From Liopterus haemorrhoidalis (lineage: Eukaryota; Arthropoda; Insecta; Coleoptera; Dytiscidae): a stretch of DNA of 64,000 bases. A model generated the notes under the pieces. It was not told the origin of the DNA. It made no database searches and saw only the letters and a list, made by a program, of their open reading frames with translations. The stretch's first letter is position 1, and each line of letters begins with the position of its first letter. Below, one piece after another: positions 1 to 11,278 of the stretch. The position numbers were made by a program, and so were the translations under genes. The stretch covers positions 42,064,250-42,128,249 of the forward strand of contig OZ020616.1 in assembly GCA_963971575.1 (NCBI GenBank). The letters are read 5' to 3'.

Positions 1-616
1 AATTATTCGAGGGCGGCTGAAAGGAATTTATATGGTTATGGGGTTTTAATAGGGTGCAACACATTTACTCAGAAATGGAACATATTGCGTTAACACTAAA
101 TTTAAGACAAGTAGAAAGTGCATATAATGTGTAAATCTAATCCAGTGCTTTCCAAACGGTGGGCCGCTACAGATTAGGTTGTCACGACTCAGTAGTTTGG
201 GACTCTCTTTAGGGGCAAAATTTATGGTTTAAATTATATTTTTCCTAAACAATACTACTCGTTATTGTACAAATCTAAATAAAACTAAAAATGAACATTT
301 GAATGTATACGTATCGTTAAAAATATTTATAAGAATTAAGTATTTTGTTTTCGTTTTATTTTGTTAATACAATTTATTCTATTTTTCTCCCCGGTGTATT
401 ACTGAGTAATACTAAGTCGCGTAGACAAAATGTTGGAAAGCATTGGTATAAGCCAGTGGTATTCAATCTGTGTTCTGCCGAACACTGGGGTTCCGTGGAA
501 CGTTTTCCGCAACTTTAAATAAATGGCTTTAATCTGTTTTTTTTTTTTAACGACTCTACGTTTGGATACTATGAATTTGGTAAATTTTTTAAAAATGGAT
601 AACTTTACATCTGAGG
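1..616. other. AT-rich stretch with hAT-like end scraps
   Basis: No gene seen. Near 142 the string CAGTGCTTTCCAAAC, followed by GTGGGCCGC, resembles the end of hAT-type MITEs, and GGAAAGCATTG near 434 is a possible opposite end. I found no matching target duplication. A second motif around 455-520 (ATTCAATCTGTGTTCTGCCG, then a GGTTCCG stretch) recurs in related form near 2250 and 6885, which suggests old, degraded insertions. Confidence 0.35.
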
Positions 617-942
617 TAGGGTGACCATTCGTCCCGCATTTTAACATTTTGTCCCGCATTAAGATGCGTCCCGCAAAAGTCCCGTATTTTAACATTTTGT
701 CCCGCATTTTGGATTTGGGAGGTGAGGACTTTTTTTTTTGCTCTTTACTTGGATTTTGGGAGATGAGGACCTTTTTTTTTGCTCTTCACTTAGATTTGGG
801 AGGTGAGGACCTTTTTTTTGCTCTTCACTTGGATTTTGGGAGATGTGGACCTTTGTTTTTTTGCTCTTCACTTAGATTTGGGAGGTGAGGACCTTTTTTT
901 TCCTCCGTCCCGCATTGCCTTCTTAAGAAAATGGTCAGTCTA
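617..942. mobile_element. Small non-autonomous hAT-like element with internal minisatellite
   Basis: The element begins TAGGGTGACCATT and ends with the inverted form of TAGACTGACCATT. It is flanked on both sides by the same 8 bp, ATCTGAGG (609-616 and 943-950), the length expected for hAT transposition. There is no transposase. GTCCCGC motifs are repeated near both ends and could be transposase-binding sites, which is an inference. The middle is a T-rich minisatellite. A related but older copy lies at 28648-29060. Confidence 0.8.
700..900 (+). repeat. T-rich minisatellite, about 43-46 bp unit
   Basis: About 4.5 units each read roughly GAGGACC, a run of 7-10 T, GCTCTTCACTT, then GATTTTGGGAG. 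Two variants alternate (TTGGATTTTGGGAGATG and TTAGATTTGGGAGGTG), so the array is a tandem of dimers. The ORFs across it are low-complexity artefacts. The same unit occurs at 28757-28945, and one degraded unit may lie near 3855-3915. Confidence 0.8.
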
Positions 943-950
943 ATCTGAGG

Positions 951-1564
951 GTGCTACAAAATTTTTAATCACCATTTTCGTCATCAATAGGTCATATTTA
1001 TTCCAAAACAGCTAATTTTACTTATTGACAAAAATTTCAAATTTGTTGAGTAGTGATTATTATTTACTTCTTATATCACGTATCATTTAAATATGTACTT
1101 TTTAATGTATTATTTGATTTTATGTTTATAATGATTGCTAATAAATGTTTATAATAAATAAATAAGTAAGATTCAAAACAGCATCTCGCTGGTGACCTGG
1201 CAACTACATTTTTTAGCGAAAATAAGGTCTTGGTTTGCATTGTAACCCACGTATTAATGCACAAGTTGTGACAATACTTCTTAAACAAGAAAAATATTTA
1301 AGGTCTAAACTTCGTACAAAGCATTACCTTTTATCTTAAACTACGCAAAAACGGCTGACATAAAGCAGTTTTTACCTCTCCTTTAAATTTCTATTAATGC
1401 AGATAGGAGATATTGCCAGCTCACCTGCGATATCGCTAATTATTCGATTAAATTTTTAGTTATAATTTGCATTAAATATTATATTATGTAGGTAGGTATT
1501 GCATTATTTTAAAACTAAAGTAGTAAATTGTACCTACATTTAAAAATTGTAGATATACACATAT
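951..1564. other. AT-rich sequence, nothing recognised
   Basis: Scanned on both strands. No ORF with recognisable motifs, inverted-repeat pair or tandem repeat was seen. The minus-strand ORF at 1076-1288 has no family features. Confidence 0.5.
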
Positions 1565-2275
1565 CAGCAGGTATTTAGTAAGTGAATGATGATTTGGGAT
1601 TTCGGATGCCAAAACAAATTTTATGTTAAAATATTTTTTTTGTTAATTTTAATTCGAATGCCTAATACCATTATTTAGGTTTCTAAATATGTGCAGTATT
1701 TTTTTTTATATATAGCAAGGTTCATTAAGATTTTGAAAATTACTCCTATGGCTTCCATTGGTTGTTATAAGCTCCGCCCCTCTGATTTCGTGTTCGATTA
1801 GATTTAAACATAATCTAATCAAAAATTCCTGTTGTACTATTCCGGTTCACACCAATGTACATTACTTAGAATGTTTTCTGATTTTTAGTTTAAACCATCT
1901 GGGCTATAGGGTGTGGGACAAATTTTTTTTTGCACAATTTTGGCAAAAATCATTTCAAAATAATTTATTTTGCAAAAATAAAAATTTGATCGTTAATCCA
2001 CGTACCAAGGGCTTTCATTTGATATCCTACTCAGAATTAAAAAAAAATATTTTTTTTTCGATGAGCTCATATTGTTTTTATTTTTAGGGGGATATGTTTT
2101 TTAGATGTTTTAGTATTTTTCCTATGTGCGGGTCAAAGTGTTGTATAAGCATGCCAAATTTCAACTTCAGACAGAAAGACAGACAGACGACAAAATGACG
2201 GTATAAGGGTCTATTGTTTCTTTTTGCTTTGGGGTTCGAAAGAAATAGTATTTAAACTGTAGGGTTCCGCAGATA
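1565..2275 (-). repeat. Dispersed repeat family D, copy 1
   Basis: This copy matches, in inverted orientation, the long repeat at 32601-34095 and, in the same orientation, the one at 38345-39275. Shared landmarks are GCAGGTATTTAGTAAGTG at the left, TCCATTGGTTGTTATAAG, TCCGGTTCACACCAATG, GATGAGCTCAT, CTATGTGCGGGTCAAAG and, at the right, a short ACAG-rich stretch followed by GACAAAATGACGGTATAAGG. It is non-coding; the ORF at 1758-2087 falls in it but lacks known motifs. The class (Helitron-like or other) is unresolved. Confidence 0.75.
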
Positions 2276-2370
2276 TAAGAAGTTTGAAGACCACTGGTAT
2301 AAACTAATGAATCTCAGGCAGTGTGCTGCGACACACTAGTGTGTCTCAGCCGCTGGTACGCGAACAGATG

Positions 2371-2371
<1 letters not shown>
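2276..2371. other. Possible hAT end motif
   Basis: CAGTGTGCTGCGACACAC at about 2310 resembles the terminal sequence of hAT MITEs. No partner end or target duplication was found, so this is only a possible fragment. Confidence 0.25.

Positions 2372-2437
<66 letters not shown>
2372..2437. repeat. (TA)n microsatellite
   Basis: About 33 uninterrupted TA dinucleotides. The overlapping ORFs rich in Ile-Tyr are translations of this repeat and are not genes. Confidence 0.97.
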
Positions 2438-2443
<6 letters not shown>

Positions 2444-3755
2444 TCATCAACTTCTGGATCAAGTTATGGATTTCAAGCCTTTTTAAGGATATTTTTCAGT
2501 TTATCCTGTTCTTAGCGATATTTTTTAAATTTTTAGTAACTTCTTTTTGATGTTTTTCCAACTGATCCATATATCTCTACTTTTGTCTTCCATCATTTCT
2601 TTTACCAAGCGCCAGCTGTTTAGTGATTCTTAACATTGGATCTGTTCTATGCTATAGTTCTAGTTGTCCTATCTGTATAAGTCTATTGATTTTTAATAAA
2701 AGTTTGCTTATTATTATTGTAGTTTATTATTTATTGACTAAAAAAAGACCGAAAATAGGGGCTCGCTAAATAAATTTTTCTATACAATCGTTCTCAAGTT
2801 TTCGAAGATTAGGAACCACTGGTCTAAAGAAGCTCGGAATGTGTCATGGAAATTTCTAAAGTTGGAAAGTCCCTTTGATGTGCGACCAAAATAGCCTGAA
2901 TGTTCGTGTATCCCAATGTTATAGGCTTCGAAATGGCCGCTGACCAATCGCTTATATTCCACTGTTTAAAACTATCAATGCTCAATGTTGTAAAGCATTT
3001 GACATATAGTATAAAGCAAGCTTAAGATTAGATTTGTTAAAGAATTTACCAACGTGTTACTAAAATAGGTTTCAGTAATTTTTCAAACATCAAGAAGGCA
3101 ATAATTTGATAGTTGGTACAAAAACAATTCTTTTGATCTAAAATTGTTGTTATTTGTAATCGCATCAATCCTTTTATTCAACTCACTACAAAGCCACCTT
3201 TGTTTTTATTCTCATCCATTAATTCCCCTCAAAAAAACTATCATGTATCGAAGCTTATCTGACATTTTTTCTCTTTTAACCCAAATGCGTTTTGGAGCCG
3301 AACACGCATTTATATCTTCGGTTCCAACTCCTTGATTATGAAGTATTAACGTGATAAAAAATTACATATCACGCAAAAAAAGTTCAAAAAGAAAAGCAAT
3401 ATACGACTGGAAACATAAGAAGTTTGATGATATAAAAGAAAACTATATAATCATTTCTAACTTATCATTTTTATACCAAATGTTTTAAAGTTAAAATGGT
3501 GAAATAATTTTCAATATTCAATACATAAAATACTCGAATATTTTTCAGACAGTGGGGAATTTCGCAATATATAATTTAAAATTTGCATAATGCGTTAACA
3601 ATGTTACTCAAAAACAGAAATGCTCGAATAGTTCTGATAACTGGGAGCTTTGACAAGACTGTTGCATATGATGACGCCACCAAGATTAGAGGTCCGGTTT
3701 TATTGTCAACACTAATAATTTAACTTCACGTCATTACGACTAATATTGATGACCG
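2438..3755. other. AT-rich sequence, nothing recognised
   Basis: Only short ORFs without recognisable motifs. No inverted-repeat pair or tandem repeat was recognised. AGGAACCACTGGTCTA near 2809 may be a decayed hAT-type end. Confidence 0.45.
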
Positions 3756-4463
3756 ATTGTCACATCTTGCTCAGCACTATTCATATAATATACCCAGAGG
3801 CGGCTCGAGATTGTGGCAAGGTAAGTACCGCATAGTGGCGCTTCAGGCAGTGATTTTTCTCTTTTGCTCATTACTTAGATTTTGGAATACTGTTTTCTTT
3901 TTTCTTTGCTCTAAGCTATGGTGTCTGACTTTTTGGTTTTCTAAATGTTCAGATCTTAGGTGGGAACAGAAGGGCGTCGTTTTGACATTTGCACAGGGTC
4001 GCCATTGTACTAGGACTGCTCTTGGGTACACCTATTTAGACCAAGATAGAATCTTCATAAACAATAGAGATGCAATAAAAGGTAGGCGAAATGATTGATT
4101 TGATTGGAAATTTTACAATGAGAGATCAAGTTCATGTCAATTAAAGAAATTTTCGTTTCTGGGGAAGAAAAAATCACATACAAAATCACCGTTAAACGTG
4201 TCTTTTTCGCGATATATTCTGATGCACAGTACAATAAATTGCAGCACAGCGGATAAAATGGGCATCTGTATTTCTAAAGGCGTTAATCGAACAATTGTCT
4301 GGATTAACGCATAACGATATTAGTCAATTAACGTAAATATCTCGGTGCCAAAGTTTATTTATCGAACTGCATACATGTTGATCAGTAAAATGACGCCAGA
4401 TTAGGTGATGATAACTTGTATATGTAAAGAAAGCGGTACATAATATTATATTTTATTTACGTA
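3756..4463. other. Unassigned stretch with a decayed minisatellite unit
   Basis: CAGAGGCGGCTCGAGATTG at 3796 resembles the end of a hAT MITE, without a partner. Near 3855-3915, TTTGCTCATTACTTAGATT followed by TTGG and T-rich sequence resembles one or two degraded units of the minisatellite at 700-900. The rest holds no recognised feature; the ORF at 3757-4098 has no known motif. Confidence 0.3.
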
Positions 4464-4850
4464 GGGGAAATCGGTGCATAATGGACTCCCGGGGTATAAT
4501 TGACTCCCTTCTTTTTGGCTGTTAAAGCATCCATGTTTGGGTGCATTCCAATCACGTTCAGTACGTCGCTAGTGTCTTCCGAGAGTGGTTGTATGACTGA
4601 GAGCTGACGTTTACATTTTGTAAATTGGTGAAACTTGTTTTTTGCTGTGTTGATATATTTTTCACACATATCCAGACGTTGATTGCTCCAGTGCAGAGCA
4701 TTTGGAAAGTGGGTATATTATTCTTGCGCTGGAGAAGATGATAACGATGAGGAATGCAGTCAAGTGTGTTCATTCTGCGCCAGATTTTAGCTGATTGCCC
4801 ATTATACCACGCCCGTGCTCATTCTGCCCCGACACCGGGACAAAATAAAC
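4464..4850. mobile_element. Possible degraded inverted-repeat element
   Basis: The left side has GCATAATGGACTCCCGGGG, then GTATAATTGACTCCC. The right side, read inverted, has GGGGCAGAATGAGCACGGGC followed by GTGGTATAATGGGC. These imperfect ends could be terminal inverted repeats of a MITE. No target duplication was identified and the interior has no coding sign. Confidence 0.3.
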
Positions 4851-5374
4851 ACAAGGAAGCTTTTTTTTTATATCTTCATAACTTTTATTTTTGTATTTTT
4901 TTAAGTATTTTTACTATCTGTAATAACTAAACAATAAATCATCTTACGAATAAAAGTATTTCTTCCCTATACACGATATTCCTTCCCTATACACAACCTA
5001 CCTATACATATACGTCACAACATCGCGTCTATTGGCCAACATTACTGTCAATCATGAGTCCTAGTCGCCGTTGAAGACATCAGGAGCCAATAATTCACCA
5101 ATTTGAGGTCAGCCAGCACCTGGGCATGCACTGCCTGCGCGACCATCATCGCCGAAAGCAACAGCCTAGACATACTATCGATGTCATCTCCGAGAGGATC
5201 ATGCTCTAAGATCATTACTATCAAAGCCACGAACCAAATGTTTATTTTATTGTAAACAAATAAAATAATCCAATTTGAGACACAATTTACTGAAAAAAAT
5301 ACTTATATTGATCTGTTCTATTAATAAGTCAATAAATCAAATTTATCTTAATTAAGGGCACTAACAGATCATTA
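4851..5374. other. Unassigned stretch, one moderate-GC ORF
   Basis: A short minus-strand ORF at 5048-5230 (60 codons) is less AT-rich than its surroundings and includes an acidic stretch (LGDDIDSMSR). I recognise no family, and it has no visible partner exon or repeat. TTCCCTATACAC occurs twice near 4965-4990. No other feature was recognised. Confidence 0.3.
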
Positions 5375-6235
5375 TGTACTTGTTTCCATACGAACCACCA
5401 GGCATTCACGGCGATTCTCAAAATTTTGTTTTGGAAAATTTGGATTTTATTGATGCTTGTTTTTGATGTACTTCCTCATACAGTACAGCCATATATGAGT
5501 AGCGGTCTTAACAGACACTTGTGAATAATACTAGGCAATTTACTTTTAATTTTTAGGTTCTATTTATCATGGGATATAGTTGCTGTAGCCTCAAGTATGC
5601 TAGTTGTAATTTTTCATTTACACGAGTACTCAAAGTGAGCTTTGAATCAAAATGAACACCTAGGTATTATACGGTTTTGTCATTTGGGTTTCAATCTATT
5701 ATTCTCCCTAGAGTGAATATTTTGCATTCGATTATTTAGACATTCAGTTTTATATTCCATTTGTTGAAGAACTGGCAGATGGTATTAGCTATTGATTGTA
5801 GATAAGAAATTTTTGAATTTAGGTCGTCGTTTTATGTGAAGAGGGCGGTGTTATCTGCAAACATTGCTATAAAAGAAACAGTAGTTGTGATTTCGCTAAA
5901 ATAAATGTTAAAAATAATTGCACCTAGAACGCTTCCTTGTTGTACTCCTGGTTTTTATTTTTTGAAGGGTGATGTGCCATTATTAATTTGCATATTGAAG
6001 GTTTTGTTTTCTAAAAAAGTAAAAAGAATTGCACATTTATAAGTTGGTAGTTTTATTTTAGGTCTTCCATCCTTCTCTTGTTAAAGATCTAGGCTACATC
6101 GAAGAATATACTGTAGTATAATTTTTACCATGAAATCCTTTTTCTATAAATTATGTTATTCTGAAAAGTTGCTGCGTTGTGTTGCGATTCTTGCGAAACC
6201 CTAATTGGAAGGAAGGTAGTACTGCTTAATTATTT
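5375..6235 (-). pseudogene. Degraded Jockey-clade LINE reverse transcriptase
   Basis: Not visible as an ORF. Reading the minus strand across frames gives the palm motifs of a non-LTR reverse transcriptase. PGVQQGSVLGAIIFNIYFSE lies near 5950, followed by a decayed catalytic box MFADNTALF near 5860, where the family has FADDTAL. YLGVHFDSKLTL lies near 5670 and a thumb-like segment follows at 5400-5650. An upstream piece near 6000-6050 reads NKTFNMQINNGTSPF. Many stops and shifts show that it is long dead. The second catalytic Asp is replaced by Asn. No endonuclease domain was seen. Confidence 0.8.
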
Positions 6236-6239
6236 ACTT

Positions 6240-6982
6240 CTGTTCTCAGTTTTGTCTAAATATTCATTCTCTTGTGATCCAGCTACCCACAAAAATTTGA
6301 CCAATAAAGATAAAAGATCAAAGACTTAAATAAAGTCAATCCAAACTCTCGTGCTCTTTCGTTTCCGTCACAAGTTCTAAAATTGCAGTCAGAGCTCATT
6401 AATTGGTGTAAAATACCAAAACATATGTTAAAAATTAGATATTCCAAAATAAATACTACAAATTTCTGCATTCTAGTGTAAACAGCATTTTAACGTGTTG
6501 GATCCAGACTCAGTCGTTCGGCAAACGTTATTGCAAATAAGAGCAAAGCGTGCATAAACAACTTGTATCTGCTGTAATACCTATATGTACTAGTACTCTG
6601 ACTGCACAATCCACATCTATGCCTTTATATAGGTTTGTTTTCAATGTAATCATATAGATATGTTTTATTCTTAAACATTTTATATTCTCTTGGTCTGGAT
6701 AAAATTCAATAAGCTACGGGTATATTCTCGTTTCGTTATTCTTTTACTGTTGGATATAATATCTAAAAGCTTTGTCTATGTAATGTTCAATTAATTTTTT
6801 ACTAATTTATTTATATTTGTTTAGATGTTTCAACAACAGTTTTTGTGGTATATCCTCTTATAATATAATACAATGATTCCCAACCTGTGTTTCGTCGATA
6901 ACGTTTGGTGTTCCGCAATAAAATGAGTTTTTGCGCTCTAATAAATAGTTTAAATATTGTGTGAAGAAGACATTTCCACCTG
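6240..6982. other. AT-rich sequence, nothing firm
   Basis: ATTCCCAACCTGTGTTTCGT near 6884 resembles the fragment at 455-520 and may be another hAT scrap. No gene was recognised. Confidence 0.35.
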
Positions 6983-6985
6983 TTA

Positions 6986-7136
6986 AGCCTGGTTTATAAT
7001 AACTCCATAACATAACGCATAAGAATTGAACAATTGATTTGATCCTTCAAAACATCTTTTTGTAATAAACAAAACAAAGAAAGTAGTGTAATTTTTATGC
7101 TTATGTATCCATAACACATCTATTATAAACCAGGCT
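6986..7136. mobile_element. PIF/Harbinger-type MITE, 151 bp
   Basis: The ends read AGCCTGGTTTATAAT and its inverse ATTATAAACCAGGCT, an exact 15-bp terminal inverted repeat extending imperfectly inward. TTA occurs on both sides (6983-6985, 7137-7139), the TWA-type 3-bp duplication typical of PIF/Harbinger. There is no coding capacity. Confidence 0.75.
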
Positions 7137-7139
7137 TTA

Positions 7140-8469
7140 TTAGCGGGTGATCCACAAAAAATAAAAATAATTTAAAAAATTATTAAATTTTTATTAATGG
7201 ATGAAAGACCTACTTTTTCCTATACTTTCCTCTATAAAATATAATGATTATTGGGGTTTTAATACTTTTAGACGCGCCTTTTAGGTTTGACAGATTCCTC
7301 TTGAATCACCCTGTATATTTTCGGTTTTAAAAGATTCGTGAAACTCACTCCCTGACATTTTTTTACCCCTCTCTCAGCCTTCAAGTTTTTTTAGCAAAAA
7401 TCGATTCCGTTCTTTCTACTAAGTAGTTGTCATTAAACTAAATATTTTTTGTGATGTTTCATTTGAGGGAATCCAATAATTTTGCGTTTTTTCTTTTAGT
7501 TATATATTGAAATTTTCTTTGCAAATTGGGAGCTACAGAATCGGTATCGAGTTGAATATTACCATATTTATATAGGGTCATTCTCGTCGAAATTCGTACA
7601 TCTGGCAAATCTAATCGCTGAAGAGAACAAACGACTCCTAAGCCTTGTTTTTAATAGAACACAACTATAGCATAAAAATTATAGTACTGTCGTTCTGTTT
7701 ATTATAAACAGATATTCAGAAGAGTGAAACCATTTTGTCCCGTCTTTATGGTTATGCTCTACCAACCTTACCTTAACTATTATTATTTACTTATTTATTT
7801 ATGGATACGCTATGTATGAAGTTCTGGAACTATTATAAACGAGGCTTTATGGTTCAGGCAGCACTTTTTTAAGAGGAAATCTTTTATAGACACCGAGGGA
7901 ATATTCTGTTACCTCGGTAGTATCGAACTCTCCTGACTGGCCCACCGACTAAAACCCTTATTTACCTTCTTGGTCCACCAAGGAACTGTCCTTATTTGGA
8001 CCTCTTGGCGGTAGGCTAGATCTAAATTTACTGTCTTGTCCTGGCTTGACTCAGCCGTTCTTTTTACTGTTTATTCTTCATTATATTTTGAAGCATCCGT
8101 CTTACTTCATCCTAGATGTTTAGGCACCTATAGACTAAGCCAGGTGGCCCAAAAAGATGACATTGAAGGAATGCATTCATAGAAGATTGAAGAAAGATTG
8201 CCTAGAGTAATCGTTGGGCTCAGGGTGTGACACAGGTAAGAGGTCTTCAAGTACTGTGCTGGGAAGTGTAAAACAAGTCACAGGATCTGGTGGTGTAAGC
8301 ACGAGCGCGAAATGATATCCTAGATAGTATTAGATAGTAGAGTATGTTGGGTGTGTCAACAGTACCATTTATAATTTTATGAAGCAGACAAAGATCATAT
8401 ACCTTTCACTCGTGGATAGTGGTTGGAAATTTAATACATTTAGCCGTTCGCTTCTTGACATCGAGTTAG
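7140..8469. other. Mostly unassigned AT-rich stretch
   Basis: Apart from the MITE at 7641-7846, I see no clear feature. GAATCACCCTGTATA near 7304 matches a short string often seen at repeat ends in insects, but no partner was found. The segment 8130-8350 is less AT-rich but has no recognisable protein in any frame. Confidence 0.4.
7641..7846. mobile_element. Diverged relative of the 6986 MITE
   Basis: The left end AGCCTTGTTTTTAATAG and the inverse of the right end (AGCCTCGTTTATAATAG) are clearly related to each other and to the ends of the MITE at 6986-7136. Flanks are CTA and TTA, so the target duplication is not intact. Non-coding. Confidence 0.5.
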
Positions 8470-9213
8470 ACAATAAAATCTTCAAGAATTAGAGCTAATT
8501 CCGATTACATAGATAATTCTGACAACACGCCAAAAGCAATGTGGGCAGTAATTAATAAATCTAGACCTATCAGTGAAAAAACAGTATGTAATAAAGATCC
8601 TAATTTAATTAATAATTTTTTCGTTAATATTCCTAAAAATATTTTACAAAATCGACCACAGGATAACAAAGACTGTGTTAATATAATTTTGCCTCTAATA
8701 AATAAGGACAACATACCCGTCTTTACATTTAAAGAAATTACGCACAATCAAGTGAGGGATGCCATTACTTCACCGAATAACAGTAAAAGTAAAGACGCGT
8801 ATGAATTATACGTTTCTCTTATAAAAAAGACAATAAATCTGATTATTGACCCATTAAGTAAGATTTTTAATAGCTGTATAAGAGAAAATACATTCCCAAC
8901 TGCCTTAAAAATATCAAAAGTTATACCGGTCTATAAGGGTAAGGACAAAGATGACATGAATAATTTCCGGCCGATATCTCTAACACCTATTTTTTCAAAA
9001 ATTTTTGAAAAAATATTATTGCAGCAGTTGATTGAACATTTTGAGAATAACCGTTTACTAAACGACAGTCAATTTGGCTTTAGAGCTGGCAGATCTACCA
9101 GTAATGCTATTCTAGACTTGATCGAATACGTAACATTTGCTCTAGAAAATAAATCTCATAGCATGGCTACTTTTTTAGATCTAACTAAAGCCTTTGACTG
9201 CGTTCCACATTAA
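8470..9213 (+). pseudogene. LINE reverse transcriptase, N-terminal part
   Basis: The open frame runs from the stop at 8467 to a TAA directly after FDCVPH. Visible family features are SDNTPKAMW just before the first ATG, the fingers motif FRPISLTPIFSKIFEK, QFGFRAGRSTSNAI, and the catalytic A-box FLDLTKAFDC with its Asp intact. The 8539 ATG is internal and not a native start. The frame breaks at about 9210, where a small deletion moves the rest into the next frame (LITKLSCYNIG follows). Confidence 0.9.
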
Positions 9214-10220
9214 TTACAAAATTATCCTGTTACAATATTGGCCCTGATAGTATTAACTTATTGAAGTCCTATCTATCAAATAGGAAACAATACGTATGGG
9301 CTAATGGTAAAAAATCTAAAGAGCTGGAGATAAATTCTGGGGTGCCACAGGGTTCAATTTTAGGACCACTGCTGTTCATAATTTATATTAATGATCTGCC
9401 ATTATATATGAATCAAGTTAATACTATATTGTATGCAGATGATACAACAATTTTGAATAATGATTCTAATTATGAACAGCTTATAGATCAAAGCCAGTTA
9501 AACCTGGAACGTATTAAAGAGTGGTTCAGAGCTAATATGTTAAGTATTAATGTAGCTAAAACACAACATCTGTTTTTTTCCCTGAGGGCTCCCGACCCTG
9601 TTAACAACGACTCAGTAAAGTTTTTGGGTGTTGTCATAGGTGCTAATCTAAATTGGGAGAAACATATAGAAGTAACATCCGCAAAGCTTTGTAAGTCCAT
9701 ATATTGTATCAGGAATTTAAAACAGAAGGTTACTCAAAATGTTCTATTAACAGCATACTATGCATTATTTCAATCTCATGTCACCTATGCCTTATTAGCC
9801 TGGGGGCATTCCTCTCATGCCGAAAGAATTTTTGGTTTGCAGCGACGTGTTGTTAGAATTGGTAGCGGTTTAGCATACAGAGATGATTGTAGAAGTTCCT
9901 TTGTCAATTTAGGTATTCTGACGTTTCCCTGCCTGTACATTTATTGCTGCTTGACACATGTCCACTTAAATTATAAAGACAAAAAGCTTCAAAAAGATGT
10001 TCACAGCTACAATACCCGTGGCAAAGAACTAATCAGGCCTGATTATACAAGACTGACCTCAACTAGATACTCGTTGAACTATTATGCCACTAAATTTTAC
10101 AATGTTCTCCCTTATGAAATAAAAAAATTACCATTGAAATCATTCAAGATCAAACTAAAATCCGTCCTAATTAACAAGGCATTTTATAGCTTTGACGAGT
10201 ATCTTAACGGACAATTTTGA
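9210..10220 (+). pseudogene. LINE reverse transcriptase, C-terminal part
   Basis: This continues the previous frame after one frameshift. It carries the B-box SGVPQGSILGPLLFIIY, the catalytic C-box LYADDTTIL with both Asp intact, the downstream VKFLGVVIG motif and the thumb. The C-terminal domain follows, with YNTRGKEL and FYNVLPYEIKKLPLKSFK, and it ends DEYLNGQF. Except for the single break near 9210 the polymerase core is well preserved, so insertion was probably fairly recent compared with the Jockey remnant at 5375. Confidence 0.9.
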
Positions 10221-10497
10221 CTAACTTTAACAAACTTTCTACGTGACTGCAGCTTTTTCTCGCAATATACGCCTCTTAACTTTTAATTTGTTATTTTAAT
10301 ATGTCTTATTTTATTGTTAAATGTACTAATATTTTTTATATTTTAATATGTCCTTTTTTTATTGTAAATTGTAATAATATTTTTTATATTTTAATATGTT
10401 TCATTTTATTTTAAATTGTACTAATTTTATTTTATATTATGACGAATGTAAAAAACTCAAATTTTATTAACATGAATAAATATGATTATTATTATTA

Positions 10498-10775
10498 TTA
10501 CATAAACGCCATTTTGAAAAGAGCAAATTTCCAGAATTTGTTTTGGACTTTTTCAATACGATTAACAAGATTCAGTTGATTGATATTCCATAAAACTGTA
10601 GCATATTCCAGTTGGCTTCTTATTAACGAGAAATATAGAATCTTGATGGAGTTCAGGTCATGAAAATCACGTGTTTGTGTTTTTACAAAGCCTAACATCC
10701 TCAGTGATTTGCTTATGATTCTGTTCACGTGATTGTTAAATGAGAGATGTCTAGCAAGAACTACGCCAAAATCTA
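10498..10775 (-). pseudogene. LINE reverse transcriptase fragment, tail to tail with the previous LINE
   Basis: The minus strand encodes LSFNNHVNRI, KSLRMLGFVKTQTRDFH, LYFSLIRSQLEYATVLW and VNRIEKVQNKF, the conserved thumb region after the polymerase core of jockey-group LINEs. The fragment abuts the (ATT)n tail of the plus-strand LINE, so that LINE may have inserted into this older one. Both ends are truncated. Confidence 0.85.
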
Positions 10776-11084
10776 CGCCAAGATAATATGTAAGCTACGT
10801 TGGATAAGAAATGTAAACTTTAATCACGTATGACACAGCATACCACCTTCAGGTATCGCGGTGCAAGGTTATTCTTAAGTTTTGAAGTTGATGTCTACCC
10901 GTGAGTTCTTGTTCTTATTTACGCCGGTGTGTATGAAGTGTGTAAGAAGCCTAAAGCAGCGCGACAGTAATATGTAAGCTACGCTAGATAAGAAATGTTA
11001 ACAATATATTTTCATATTGGTGGGCCTCATAAAATCAATCGGCATGCCGCATTCATCCAACGGGCCGCCGGTTGCTGACCCCTG
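10776..11084. repeat. 183-bp-spaced direct repeat and an orphan hAT end
   Basis: AATATGTAAGCTACG, followed by a near-identical GATAAGAAATGT stretch, occurs at about 10786 and 10969. The segment ends CCGGTTGCTGACCCCTG (about 11068-11084), the inverse of a typical hAT end CAGGGGTCAGCAACCGG. The matching left end was not found in the window. Confidence 0.5.
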
Positions 11085-11092
11085 TTCTAGGG

Positions 11093-11278
11093 TAGTGCTG
11101 CCCAAACTATCTGATGTGGTGTAAACTTAATTTTTATTTCAAATGTGCCAGGTACCGGTACTAAATTTGTGGTATTTATTATACTATTGTTTCTTTTTTT
11201 TTCATAGAAATTCGGCGCTACGGCATCCGATGACTCATGTGTCGGCAGCGATACGAGTCCACACTTTGAATAGCACTG
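11093..11278. mobile_element. hAT-like MITE, 186 bp
   Basis: The ends are TAGTGCTGCCCAAACTAT and the inverse of CAGTGCTATTCAAAG. Flanking octamers are TTCTAGGG (11085-11092) and TTCTAGAG (11279-11286), a 7/8 match consistent with a hAT target duplication. No coding sequence. Confidence 0.6.

Larger units (their letters stand above)
8470..10500 (+). mobile_element. 5'-truncated LINE (CR1/jockey group), 2 kb
   Basis: The element contains most of the reverse-transcriptase ORF, a C-terminal domain, an AT-rich 3' region and an (ATT)n tail at about 10484-10500. The endonuclease and ORF1 are missing, as expected for 5' truncation during target-primed reverse transcription. It shares its C-terminal layout and tail type with the LINEs at 41497-42270, 51793-53098 and 60667-61200. 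Confidence 0.9.

Noticed and set aside
2321..2550. ORFs rich in Ile-Tyr
   Set aside because: Translations of the (TA)n microsatellite.
5048..5230. Small gene on the minus strand
   Set aside because: 60 codons, no recognised motif, no splice or neighbour support; kept only as an unassigned ORF.
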